DNA from: Fasciolopsis buskii
Taxonomy: Eukaryota; Platyhelminthes; Trematoda; Plagiorchiida; Fasciolidae
NCBI GenBank assembly: GCA_008360955.1
Contig: LUCM01007435.1
Coordinates: 94,991-158,990, forward strand
DNA: 64,000 nt
Reading direction: 5' to 3'
Both the position numbers and the translations under genes were made by a program. Below, one piece after another: positions 14,910 through 24,830 of the stretch (the first letter of the stretch is position 1; every line of letters starts with the position of its first letter). Under the pieces are notes generated by a model. The model ran no database searches. It was not told the DNA's origin and was given only the letters and a program-made list of their open reading frames with translations.

Positions 14910-15112
14910 TACTACGACGTGTCTGAAGCACGAGTGTATTGAATCAAGAGTGCCCCAAGCCATTAGGGCTCACTAAGAGGGAGAGGGAGTGGAACAGCAA
15001 TCATGACCCTAAAACTTGTAGTGGCATAGAATCACTTAGGGTCTCATTGGGTAAAATGAGATAATGAGCTGGGTGACAATGAGTTGCCGTCCGTCACCAA
15101 AATACGAAATGC
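14910..15112 (-). mobile_element. SINE-2 family copy, diverged, tRNA head degraded
   Basis: This sequence aligns by eye with 38088-38262. Shared blocks are, in plus-strand order, CGACGTG...TGAAGCACGAGTGTATTGA, then TCATGACCCTAAAACTTGTAG, then TGAGCTGGGTGACAATGAG followed by TTGCCG. The tRNA-like head that should follow in the other copy is not recognisable here. The strand is given relative to the tRNA-like head of the better copy. It is a non-coding SINE that would depend on a LINE for mobility. Confidence 0.6.
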
Positions 15113-15879
15113 AGAATGCAAAAGGGGGCATATTCAACTACCGGTGACAGAAGAGAAAAAGTAAGTACTTAGGAATTACTGTTCAATAAAACAATTTCTA
15201 CTTTTCGTTCCGTTACTTTGCAAAGTAATTCAGAACCTTTGCGAAGTGACTCGTGAGTGCGACCCCAATTATTGGTTGCCATTTCCGTCCGAATAAGTTC
15301 ATCAAGGTGAGCATTTTGTCAGTAGTTTGCGATATCGTAAGAAAATCAAGACACGGTGCCGCCGTGTGAAACGCCTCATCGGAGCAAAAACGGTAGCCAG
15401 TAAATCAGACAGTAATTTCGAATAGTTTTGTAGTGGTCCGGATATATGGTGGGAATAGATATATTGGTCTGTTCAGTGGTATTGAAGACTATTCTAAACT
15501 TGTGCTAGTCCTTTTGATGGTCGCTAAAAACCCTCTTTTACAGGCACGACAGTGATGATCGAATTGCCGTAACCCTCAGTTAGTCGACCATTCCCTTGTT
15601 ATGCGATAGCTCAGTCAGCTTTATGTTACACTTTCACTGGCTGGATCCTTTCGCTTGGCGGAATCGACCATCACATTCCGATTGGCTCACTATCTCACAT
15701 GATCCACTCCTTTTCGCTATTATTACCGATCTTTTATGACGTGTTTGATTTATGAGAGCAATGAAAGGATCATGCTCTATAGCTTCTAGGGCCTACTTTG
15801 GTGAAATGGAAGGGACTGGCTCTGAAACTTTGAGTAACACTGAATTATATAAAAGCCCAACAGGTCATAGGTGAAAAAC

Positions 15880-16480
15880 CGGCGTGACAGCGAACTGGCG
15901 CCTAGAATCAGGTACGACAACTTGATCTTGATCCCAGACGAACAGATTCTGACCTTTGGACGAATTGCAGCTTGTGAGCTAAGGCTGAACATCTTTTGGC
16001 ACTCGGTCAATGCATTTCGTCACAGTACTCACGATGATGCGTGCTGATTCACTGCCGAAATCGGGCATTGAAATCGCTGGTCGGAACCTCCGGTCGAAGT
16101 CCCAGCCAAGACTCAGGACAAAGAGGCATCCTACCAGGCGCGTCCCTTGAGTTGTGGATAGCAGAATGACCGTCATTTTGGAGCTTGGTCTTGCATAAGG
16201 CTAATTCAGACTGACTGGAAAAAGCCGCCGGCTAAACCCAGTGCCAATGGGCGGGACTTGATAGATTTTCGCCTGAAAAATGTTCTTGAAAGTGCCACAA
16301 GTCAGTTAGTGCCACTAATGACACGGCGAGTGGGCCACCCAGCGCAGCAAGGCCTGTACCGCCTGGCGTGCTCCACTGACGCATAAGATCTTCCAGAACA
16401 GGTATAAGGACCACTCAATCAATCTTCGGCTTGCTTGCCAAGGTGGGCGGACACAGAGGCCGGCGACGGACAGTCAATGA
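15880..16480. other. GC-rich block of unknown identity
   Basis: Composition is visibly more GC-rich than the surroundings, with runs such as GGGCCACCCAGCGCAGC near 16335. Minus-strand frames at 15979-16176 (65 codons) and 16232-16414 (60 codons) are open but broken relative to one another. I recognise no domain. It may be the 5' region of an element, a decayed exon cluster or a transferred segment. Confidence 0.35.
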
Positions 16481-16558
16481 TGTGAAGAAGGGATCTGAAA
16501 TAGTTGACGTATGTGCCGGATTATACATAAACATTTTTTTCTTGGTAGGTATTAGTAG

Positions 16559-16670
16559 TAGATTGTGTTTTCATGAAACAATTTATCTTGTGATGAAATG
16601 GATGTACAGTTCCTTCATGGTTTCTTAACGATGAGTTGAGCGTTGATATCACACAGTGAGGCATTTTGTG
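16559..16670. mobile_element. tRNA-bearing inverted-repeat element, copy E (deleted)
   Basis: The left terminus carries the family signature TGTTTTCATGAAA. The right arm reads GGTTTCTTAACGATGAG then TTGAGCG and TGATATCACAC. These match the arms at 17074-17330. The interior, including any tRNA-like part, is missing, so this is a short internally deleted copy. Confidence 0.65.
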
Positions 16671-17073
16671 TAGACATTTTTTCTTCCATCTCTCTTGCAC
16701 TCCTCTTGTTATTTTCACTATGGTTCCGATAGCACAAGTGCAAAAGTGGAAAACAGACGCTCACGGTCAGAAGTCGAGAATAAAAAGTCGAGTACATATC
16801 GCAATCGAAGCGCCTATCAGCAGTTGCATAGTAAAATGAAGCCAGAACAAAAAATCGGCAGTTGTCACCGTGCAGAAGGTAAACTAGAAGAATTATTTAT
16901 TAAAACCACAATTGTCATAATAAACTAAATAGAAACAACCATGCCAGAATGAGGTTGCACAATTGCGTGATCGAGCTTCAGGTAATAAGGGTGCGTTTTT
17001 TATAACATTATCGAATCCCATGTACAATGAGCGTGATCAAATTCCAGACTGACTTTCTATATTAGTAAAAGGA

Positions 17074-17330
17074 GATTGGATGTTTTCATGAAATGACTCA
17101 CCATGTGATATCATCCTTCAATTCACCATTAAGAAATGATAGAAACACTATACAGCTATTTCATCATTGTTAGGAATCGTTCGTCCCGGGTTCGCGTCCC
17201 AATGCGGGCGCGGTCCATATGAATTGCTCATCATTCTTAACAAGGATGAAACAGCCATACGGTGCTCCCATTGTTTCTTAATGGTGAGTTGAGCGATGAT
17301 ATCACATGGTGAATTATCTCATAAAAATTT
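17074..17330 (+). mobile_element. tRNA-bearing inverted-repeat element, copy A (form II, tRNA 3' half only)
   Basis: Two arms of about 95 bp are close reverse complements: TTTCATGAAATGACTCACC at the left and GGTGAATTATCTCATAAAAA at the right, with ATGATATCACATGG and CTTAATGGTGAGTT blocks inside. Between them, at 17177-17214, lies a tRNA-like 3' half beginning at the anticodon side, with a B-box-like GGGTTCGCGTCCC. The 5' half of the tRNA, including the A box, is absent. There is no coding capacity. It would fold into a long hairpin. Transposition class is unknown: it has MITE-like inverted ends with a SINE-like interior. Confidence 0.8.
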
Positions 17331-17399
17331 CTATATTCCTTTCCAAGGACTATGTTTGCCCTGTATTCCGCTGGTGTCTGTTTGCCTCTTGTACTATCC

Positions 17400-17929
17400 A
17401 CTACGGCAGGACTTTTATGATGCCTCGTACATCAAAAAAATCTTTAGTTACTGGTCCTGATGGCCTTATTCCAGCAATTCTCAGTTGTAGCATGTGAACC
17501 TCTTCGAAGAGTACAACCCAGCGCACATATTACTCGGCCAATGATTGCACTTACTAGGCCTTGTTTCATGAATTTTCCCTCGATTTTTTCATATTTTATA
17601 TCAGGGCCTTTGCCATTTCCTTCGGAGTAGCCGTGACTCCGTGTTTTTTTTTACAGTACTTGATTTCTGCTAGCTCGACCTTTGTCCTTAGAAGGCTGCC
17701 GTTCGATTTCCGAAGTTTTAATCACTTGAGAACTGTGCTCTTGTTTCCGTTTTAAGTTTTTGAACTTCTGGCGACTTAGTTTCGAAGATGTCAGATTCAT
17801 TATCACAGGGTGTGCCAGTTGAATTCCCTGACTTCATTCCCGACTTCCTTGGTTAGTTGGACGCTTTCTTTTCGATAGAATTTACATGTCTCATTTCAAT
17901 ATGCTTATCTACCCAATGATTTGTAGAGC
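17400..17929. other. No clear gene between element A and the Penelope remnant
   Basis: On the minus strand this lies downstream of the GIY-YIG remnant and could be its 3' UTR. On the plus strand, 17425-17495 reads KKSLVTGPDGLIPAIL, which resembles the GPDG motif at the start of LINE reverse transcriptases, but the frame stops at once and has no RT continuation that I can see. I make no call. Confidence 0.3.
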
Positions 17930-19090
17930 ATCAAGCTCCGAAAAGCTCGCTTGCATGCCCGTGGTTACTTCATCTAAAATTTCAAACTCATCCAGACGGA
18001 ATTTGTGTCTCTGATCTTCATGGATGTATATGAGATCTAGAGAGTCATGTCTCCATGAGGCCAGTTTGCTTTTGTGTTCCGATAATCGTTTTTCTTCCTA
18101 TTTTGACCTGCATTTGACAATTTTCTTTTATTAAACTGTTCTTCTGATGCTTGTGATCAACTGCAGTGTCTTGCAGTTGAAACTGTTTCGCAGTTATTTC
18201 AAATATTCCTATGACGTGTGTTAGAACGCTCCTTCTGTTTGAGAATATTCCTTGGTTCGTTTTCTCCTTATTCGGTGCAATTTTCCTCTAACGAGATTGT
18301 TTCGATATTCGTTTCTCTGTACCATCCTGATGGAGCATTCCTTTTGTGTTCTCACTTCTCTCGTGATACCGTGGCTTTTAGAGCTCGTGATGAGGACCCG
18401 GATGCGAAATCTTTTGTGGTTATTTGGATGGGTACTCCGAAAATTTTTCAACATACCAAAGTGTCTAGTGTGCCTTTGGTGATTCATTTTGCTAACATAT
18501 CCACAAATGCCAGCTTTCCAACGTCCTTCAGTTCAACGGGAATTCTGTCTTTGGTTACTTTACGCGTACCTTCAAGAGCACAGCGTCCGGTAATGACGAA
18601 TGCATTGTGCACCTATCTGACCCAAAGTTTTGAACGACTTCCTGGCGGTGCAATATTTTCTACAGTTTACATTACGGCCTCTGCATGAAATCCTTGCGCG
18701 GGCAAGTCCATTGTGTTTCTCTGCGCTGAGCGTGCGTCCCACCATTAAATCTGAGGCAAATGTACAGTCACGTATCCAGCATTTCGCAAACTGGCTGTAT
18801 TGTCGGTGGTTTGGCCGGGCAGTGCGCTCACCACAATTTTATGACTATGTGCTTCTCTCTAGCTGAGGAGCCGGTTGACATCAGACGAAAGTATCACTTC
18901 GTCGTCTACCCACGCTGTTTTTTAACCTTCCAAAGAGCTGACTGGACTTGGTTACCGAAGTATTTTGATTCACCTACCACTGATTTTAGGTGTTACTATG
19001 GTTCTTTAACCAGGATGCTTTTTGGAGTCCCGGGTCGGGGGATGATGAGTCTAAGTGGAATGCCTTCGTTGTGATTTCATTGATTTTCCT
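17930..19090 (-). pseudogene. Penelope-like element: degenerate RT plus GIY-YIG endonuclease
   Basis: Read on the minus strand, 19072 downward gives NEGIPLRLIIPRPGTP, the Penelope-type 'GIPLRPI...GTP' RT motif. Then HLKSVVGESKYF follows, and AEAV.. with KLWVR at about 18690-18600. Next come ALEGTRKV, a LAFVDML match to the usual 'LPFLDVLV' motif, and TLDTLV about 18550-18480. Near 18100-17935 HKSKLASWRHDSL and KFRLDEFEILDE match the C-terminal GIY-YIG-type endonuclease region of these elements. Stops and frameshifts are many. The catalytic YVDD box has decayed to a 'VHN' form, so it cannot encode an active RT. The 156-codon plus-strand ORF at 18218-18688 is only its antisense shadow. Confidence 0.75.
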
Positions 19091-19249
19091 TCTCACTTTT
19101 ACAAGTGGATCAGCCTCCAGTAAACAGTAGATGATGGTACTTTAGAAGATATCCGGACCAGGGTCCCATACGTGTCTTCTTTCGGATTTTGAAGCTGCGG
19201 TTGACAAAGTCAGTGGAGTGGAGAAGACTCGAGCCAACAACCAGATGCG

Positions 19250-19470
19250 AGTAACGTATTGTGCATATCGTGGTGTCGGAATGGCACCGACACGACAATA
19301 CACGTGCAGGTAAACCACGGCAAGGAAATGCCGAGTTGTCGGAGCAATTTAAAACCGAAGGATCTCGAAAAGTGTAGTACGAGCGGAAACGTATGGATCT
19401 CATGTGCGGCAAAACAAACGCAACCGAGCAAGTATGGCAAAATTGGTAGCAAGTATCAAAGCAGGCCTTA
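19250..19470 (+). pseudogene. Dispersed repeat resembling a retrotransposon gag zinc knuckle, copy 1
   Basis: This stretch shares about 220-280 bp of similarity with 56330-56610 in the opposite orientation. In the plus frame it reads NHGKEMPSCRS, EKCSTSGNVWISCA and KQTQP. The other copy gives MPSGRS and EKSSTCGNVEMSCA. Together these suggest a decayed CCHC knuckle of the Gypsy gag type, with different cysteines lost in each copy. Alternatively the coding strand is the other one, where RGLPARVLSCR and RGLAARVLSCR are conserved. It lies just upstream of the Penelope remnant but in opposite orientation. The assignment is tentative. Confidence 0.35.
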
Positions 19471-19494
19471 GGGAAAATGATGTCCAAAGACAAT

Positions 19495-22400
19495 GGATTT
19501 TCTTTGAAAGGCCTATGCCACTACCGTGGTATTTAGCGTAGTCTTTATTTTCTTAACGTAACCTGAGATCTAGGCATCAAACTCGGGGTTCAGAACCTCA
19601 TGGAAGCCAACAAACTGAGCTGTGTTCGAAACAAATATTCCAGACTAAAGATATTCACCGTTATTGCATGCATCATAAAGAATGTGATCGGTCTCTCTCA
19701 GACTTTTTGGAATGTGGGTCACTTGATAGTTTCATGTAGGAGAGGAACCCAAAAATTTCAAGATTCTGTGACTTTCCTAGGCTTTATCTGCTATAAAATC
19801 CTTGAACAACTGGATGCAATCTGTCCACTCCGTTTTTCAGGATTATTCTACCGCCACCACTTTGATCTGATCTATTTTTGTTCAAAATTTGAGGCTTTCG
19901 ATGGCCTAACACCAGTTTTCTCGGGTTATCGAACCGTCTTCGCAATCCACTATGGCAAACTAAGGGTATATGCAAAAATTTAAAACGCACTGTCAATGAT
20001 TCCGATAAACTTCAAAGCATCACATGGTCCCAGTTTCAATTTTCAACATCCCTTTTTCAATATCTAAAAGACATAACCATGCGAGCGACATTTTTTGTTT
20101 TCAGACTATTTCCTATCCGTTTGGTTTTAAGAAATTCGACGATAATCTATACAAAATTGATTTTTTTTCTCCTCCCAAGTGTTGGATTCACAGTCGATCT
20201 TTTTTACCCACATTTTTCCACAAATTCTGCTACAGTGACTGCCTTATCCCTGTTCACAGTTTGTCTCGTCAAGAATCTGTGTCATTCTAGATACAAATTT
20301 GAAATAAAATTCTCTTATTCGACAGTTTGCTGGAGCACTGCAATTTTTACTTGTTCAAATGAAAAATAATGCGAACACTTCCGAACATCACAAATAATTG
20401 TTTCAAAATTCATTTATCAGAGTACTTTTTTCCTGTCTTACTGTACTGTCCACTCAAATGTCTTTGAAACCGGACCTTAAGAGGGTCTCACCGAAGGTAG
20501 ACTAATACTAGCCACGTTCCAACCTTCGCCGTTGATGTTCTTTCGATTGAACTAGCCATTTTAACTTGCTAAATCTTAACTAGACCGTACCCAGGAGACA
20601 GTACGGGATTCAAGGCACCAGTTATTACGCACCGGTTTACCCTCTCGTTTTTTACACTCATCCACTTCATGCGAATTTCTGGAACGGAACCTAAGTAAAA
20701 TTATCCTGTACCCTCGCATAGTGTAATTTTGTTGGAACTTGGATTTGTAACGTTGGGTTTGATGTAATCAGTATGCGTCGCCTGATGACAATGCAATTGT
20801 GGATTGTGATTTTACAAAATTAACGGAATGTCAAGCCGTCGAGCAAACACGAAAGGAACACACCTTCGAAGAGGTACAAGTTTGAACCGTGCCTACAGAT
20901 GCCCAAATGCCTGTCTCTGTCAGGATTAGACGATGTGATTTTGGTCCTAAATCACTTATCCAAACGACCAATCTATTTTTTTCCACGTCAGTCTTCTGGC
21001 GTACAAATCAAGCCCTGGCCACCAGTAGAGGACAAAGGCAGAATTATTTTCGAACGTGGATTGCCGATTTTTTAAGCTTCACTGTTTTCACTTCGAAGTC
21101 TTTCAGTTAACCACGACGCCATTTAGGAAAACGAACACGTTGTAACTCCACTTCGAGCTACTAGAGTTCTGCACAAACCGAAGCGGATCCCTTCAGGAAC
21201 ACAAGAAGAATCCGGAACAAAATACAGTACTAATACTAAGGACGGAGATGCGATAAATTGAAAGTGCGTACGTCATCGGTAGTTCATCGCGGAGAACAAA
21301 CAATGGAAACAGGTTTGACAAAGGTTCAAGTTCGACATACGCAGCGTTATGCTCGGATTGGACGAAAATGGCATGTTAAGGTCACGTTGATGAGGTACAA
21401 CCAAATGCTGAGTCAATGGAGTTCGAGAAGGGAAACTAGGAATTGAGTCAATACGGTTTTAGGTTAACACGAACCGAGCAACAAAAAGGGGAAGCAATAA
21501 TGCCAACGGATGGGTTTTCGCACATCACCGTTCGACAGATACTGTACGCTTTGCCGTAACATTACCAAGGGAGGAAAAAAGGAATGAGAAAAGCGAAACT
21601 TCAGTAGTATTAAGTGCTGTCGGTATTTTGGCTCATTTCATTCCATTGTGTCACGGCATCCGACTGAAAACAAGCATATTGTCTTGTAAAAGTACAAAAT
21701 ACAAATCGAAAAACACATGCTGCCAGAAAGAATCAATCGGTAGAAAATCAGTTAGAACAATTCAGCTACAACCAGCTCAGGGTCAATGCATGCATGATGC
21801 CAGTCAATATCAATCGATCGGTCGGTCTCGAACTGGGCAAAATCGAAATCGATAGACTGATGTACTTTCAGTCAAACTAGAGTTGATGTGATTTTCCTTC
21901 GGGATGATCAGCTATTTTGTTCTCATCCAACCTCCGACTTACACTGGCAAAATGAGAGTGCCAGACCAAGTGAGGCCTTTCGAGACAGTCACACGTGCAC
22001 GTACTTCAACGAGAAATCACTGGTTTTGCATCATGTCGGACAAGATCAGAGTGAGCTCTCTGTTGCTCGGTGAAATGCGGCTGTAGGAGACATTTTAGCC
22101 GATCCACCGGGTCTTTGAGAGATTTCGATATCCGATCAAAGATTTCTTCCCCGAGCGACAAAGTTCTGCAAGACCAGGCGTGGTAACTTGAGTATTTTTG
22201 CTCTCTTATAATTTAGTCCTATTTTCTGACCAAAAAAGCAATTGCCGTGAGTGCAAGATGCAGATTTCAAAGAGAAATATTCCGGATACACTGTGCGAAC
22301 TAACGATTTTTCCTCATGTATTCGGATTGCTAAAGGAAAAGCTGTTTTAATCCCCCGAGCACTGTATTCCTGCAGCAACGTTTTGGTAGCTAAAACGGAC

Positions 22401-22955
22401 TAATTGAGCATACGTACAAGAAACCTGTCGAATTAGGGGATACAGCCTTGGAAGTAATCATGTGGGACGAATTGCTGCTTGTCCTGTTTTTACAAGCGTA
22501 AACAGTGTAAGAAAGGCTAACTAAATCCTAAACATCTTTAACCCAGTACCAGTCAACAAACGACGGAAAATAAAACTCTCATGGAAGGAAATCTTGCTCT
22601 ACAATCATCAACCAAAATCTTGACTGGGGAAAGCCCAGGTATCCTAAGTGAATGGTCAAATAGATTGTCGTTGCTGGTAATTTTAGCGTCCAACTTAGCT
22701 GTCTTGCAAAGACAGAATAGCATACTGGTGGCCCATTTTCTGTCTCAGCCGACTGCATGGAGGACGGTGATCGTCTTCTTCAAGTTTGTTTCGACGATAA
22801 GTTGTTTCTAACAGACGTAAACTTTTCCCATAAAGGACGATGTCAGCTCACCTAAGGCCTCCATTGTCTTCAAAGCATTTGACTCAGATTAACCACACTA
22901 TCTCGGGCAGTGGGAAGAGTGAAACAACTGGGGATTGTCGACCGTTCTTTTCCCG
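19495..22955. other. Unassigned region
   Basis: No motif was recognised. The longest frame is 19600-19983 (+, 127 codons), rich in Phe and Cys, which is within chance length. The T-rich region at 20000-20370 gives long but low-complexity open frames. Decayed 5' sequence of the RTE copy that follows may lie in the last few hundred bases. Confidence 0.4.
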
Positions 22956-22959
22956 TTCC

Positions 22960-24280
22960 TATGAACTCATTTAGTGCTTTGATCTACGCTCATAATTATC
23001 TATCGGCAATAGTCGAGACCTTTATTGACCGGTTAGAAGTGCTGGTAAGCGAAACCCAAGTTCCAATGAAGTGTTCAATGAGTCCGAAGACTAATAGACT
23101 CAGTCTCGGGAGCTTTCGGTGGAGCACTTTAGGGAGGATTTTAGATAGCACTTGAGATAAATCTGGAGAAAGGAACAGAATCCCAAGGACTAATGTGAAT
23201 CGACGATGGGGGTAAAAATCACCCGGGAATTAGATGGTAAGTACCACATATAAACTGTCCATGGGAATAAACCCTCGCCGATAATCTAGTGCTCACAAAA
23301 AGTTTTCACGTGAGAATTAAACCGGAATTTGACCCGATCAGGGTTGTATTGACGAAATCTTTACCATGCGAAAAAATCTTCGAACGTAGGCCCAGCTCCG
23401 GCGGACTCGCGATCGTTGTCTTTCTTGATCTGGAAAGTAGTATTTGATTCACTTTTCAAAACTTTGTCTACGAACACCCGAGACCGAGTCCGTGCTTACG
23501 GCGGTTTGCTACCTGAACTCATCATTGGAAGTGTTATTCGTCAGAGTTGATTTCTTTCACCTTTTCTTTACAACTATCATATTGAGGTGAAAATAGAAAT
23601 TGACTTATCGTCGTGCCCGAATAATGGCATTGATGTTTATTGAGACAAGAAACGGTGTGACTAAAAATATGCGCATAACGTAATGATGCTAAATGGAAAT
23701 CCAAGTGGATCACAAATTTTCCGCCAACCTCTGAATGATAGTGCAGTTGCGGTTGGTATGCGTCTTACAAAACTAGATATTATCGAAGCCAAGCCTTGTT
23801 TTCCTAAAATAATCCTATGAAATAGATAGACTTGCACAGTTGGATAGTCGCATATCTTCAGATGGACGAAGTATTTTTGCGTGTTTAGAGAGGTGCATTA
23901 GCGTTTAGACGTTTGTGGCTTCTGTAGCGTTGGCGCATATTGAGATCTACGAGTCCTGGACATTGGAATTGCTAACCGATGGCCATCCTGGTTAACCGAG
24001 CGCCGGACTCAGGTGACTTGGTAGAACGGCTTAGGAGCAAAACATCGGTTGTACAGGTTTGCAGTGTTAAACTCACATCACGTGGAAATACACATCCCGT
24101 ACTAATACCGTGTGATTCTATTGCTCAGTACACAGTTATCAACCGAATAACGAGTGCACACCGAAGCAGTAAAATCCTATCTACTATGCGGCTCAGAAAC
24201 AAGGTTGCTGAGACAAGAGATGAGCGAAGACTTTTGACGCTTGGACACAGTTTTCGTCAAAGCACTAGCACGGTGTGATG
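22960..24280 (+). pseudogene. RTE-clade LINE, heavily decayed (possible EN, RT palm, thumb)
   Basis: About 23410-23445 reads IVVFLDLESSI followed by a stop, matching the RTE motif 'VVFLDxxxAFDS'. About 23490-23575 reads RVRAYGGLLPELI then a degraded RQGCPLSPFLFNF equivalent (LSPFLYNY). At 24165-24215 VKSYLLCGSETRLLRQEM matches the conserved 'VRSVLLYGSETWPLR' near the RT C-terminus. A possible endonuclease scrap at 23035-23075 reads LEVLVSETQV, resembling 'IDVCCVSETR'. Frames change repeatedly. It is RTE (SR2-like in schistosome terms) by motif order, and dead. The inverted-repeat element at 24329 lies just beyond its 3' end. Confidence 0.65.
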
Positions 24281-24328
24281 CGAGGATTTTTCGTTAACTC
24301 AGAGATTTGATTTGTATCAGTAGTAGGA

Positions 24329-24572
24329 GATAGAATGTTTTCATGAAATAATTCACCATGTGATGTCATGGCTGAACTCGCCATTGAGAAACGATGGAAG
24401 CACTGTACAGCTATTTCATACCTTTTAGGGGTGATGAGCAGTGCATATGAACCGCGCCCGAACTGGGACGCGAACCCGGGACGAACGATTCTGAGTCGAA
24501 CGCCTTAGCCATTACGCTACCGGGCAGGCTCTGAACGGTTTGTTGAACTTCATCACATGATGTTGCACCTAT
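24329..24572 (-). mobile_element. tRNA-bearing inverted-repeat element, copy B (form I, full tRNA-like body)
   Basis: The left end is GATAGAATGTTTTCATGAAA. The tRNA-like body is on the minus strand at about 24450-24531, with an A-box-like GTAGCGTAATGGC and a B-box-like GGGTTCGCGTCCC. The first bases GCCTGCC can pair partly with TTCGGGC as an acceptor stem, and CAG sits in the anticodon position. The arm after the tRNA-like part is long and matches copies A and C; the arm before it is short (CATCATGTGATGAAG). It is oriented opposite to copy C. Confidence 0.8.
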
Positions 24573-24717
24573 CCGTCACTGATTTGCACGGTTATTGTCC
24601 GTTAGCTCAAGCGATCGACCCCTACTGATAGATGACTTCTCTGCAGGTAGCCTAAGTACAACGAAGGCTTTGGATATAACCTCCAGAGCTTGGCTACTTG
24701 GTATGCATTAGTAGCTG

Positions 24718-24830
24718 GAGATAAAATGTTTTCTTGATGATTCCTAACAAGGATGAAACAGCTGTACAGTGCTCCCATGGTTTCTTAATGGTGAGTTGAG
24801 CGATGATATCACGTGGTGAATTATTTTTTA
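24718..24830. mobile_element. tRNA-bearing inverted-repeat element, copy D (deletion derivative)
   Basis: The left terminus AAAATGTTTTC joins directly to the long arm (CCTAACAAGGATGAAACAGC...CTTAATGGTGAGTTGAGCG...TGGTGAATTATT). The short arm and tRNA-like body are missing. It lies about 150 bp from copy B. Confidence 0.7.

Noticed and set aside
17425..17495. LINE RT start motif (GPDGLIPAIL)
   Set aside because: Only a single short motif, followed by a stop and no RT continuation; may be coincidence.
18218..18688. 156-codon plus-strand ORF
   Set aside because: It is the antisense of the Penelope-like RT on the minus strand, which has recognisable motifs; the plus reading has none.
24450..24531. 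Possible functional tRNA gene (also at 35347-35425)
   Set aside because: A and B boxes are present but the acceptor and anticodon stems pair poorly. The anticodon differs between copies, and both lie inside a repeated element.
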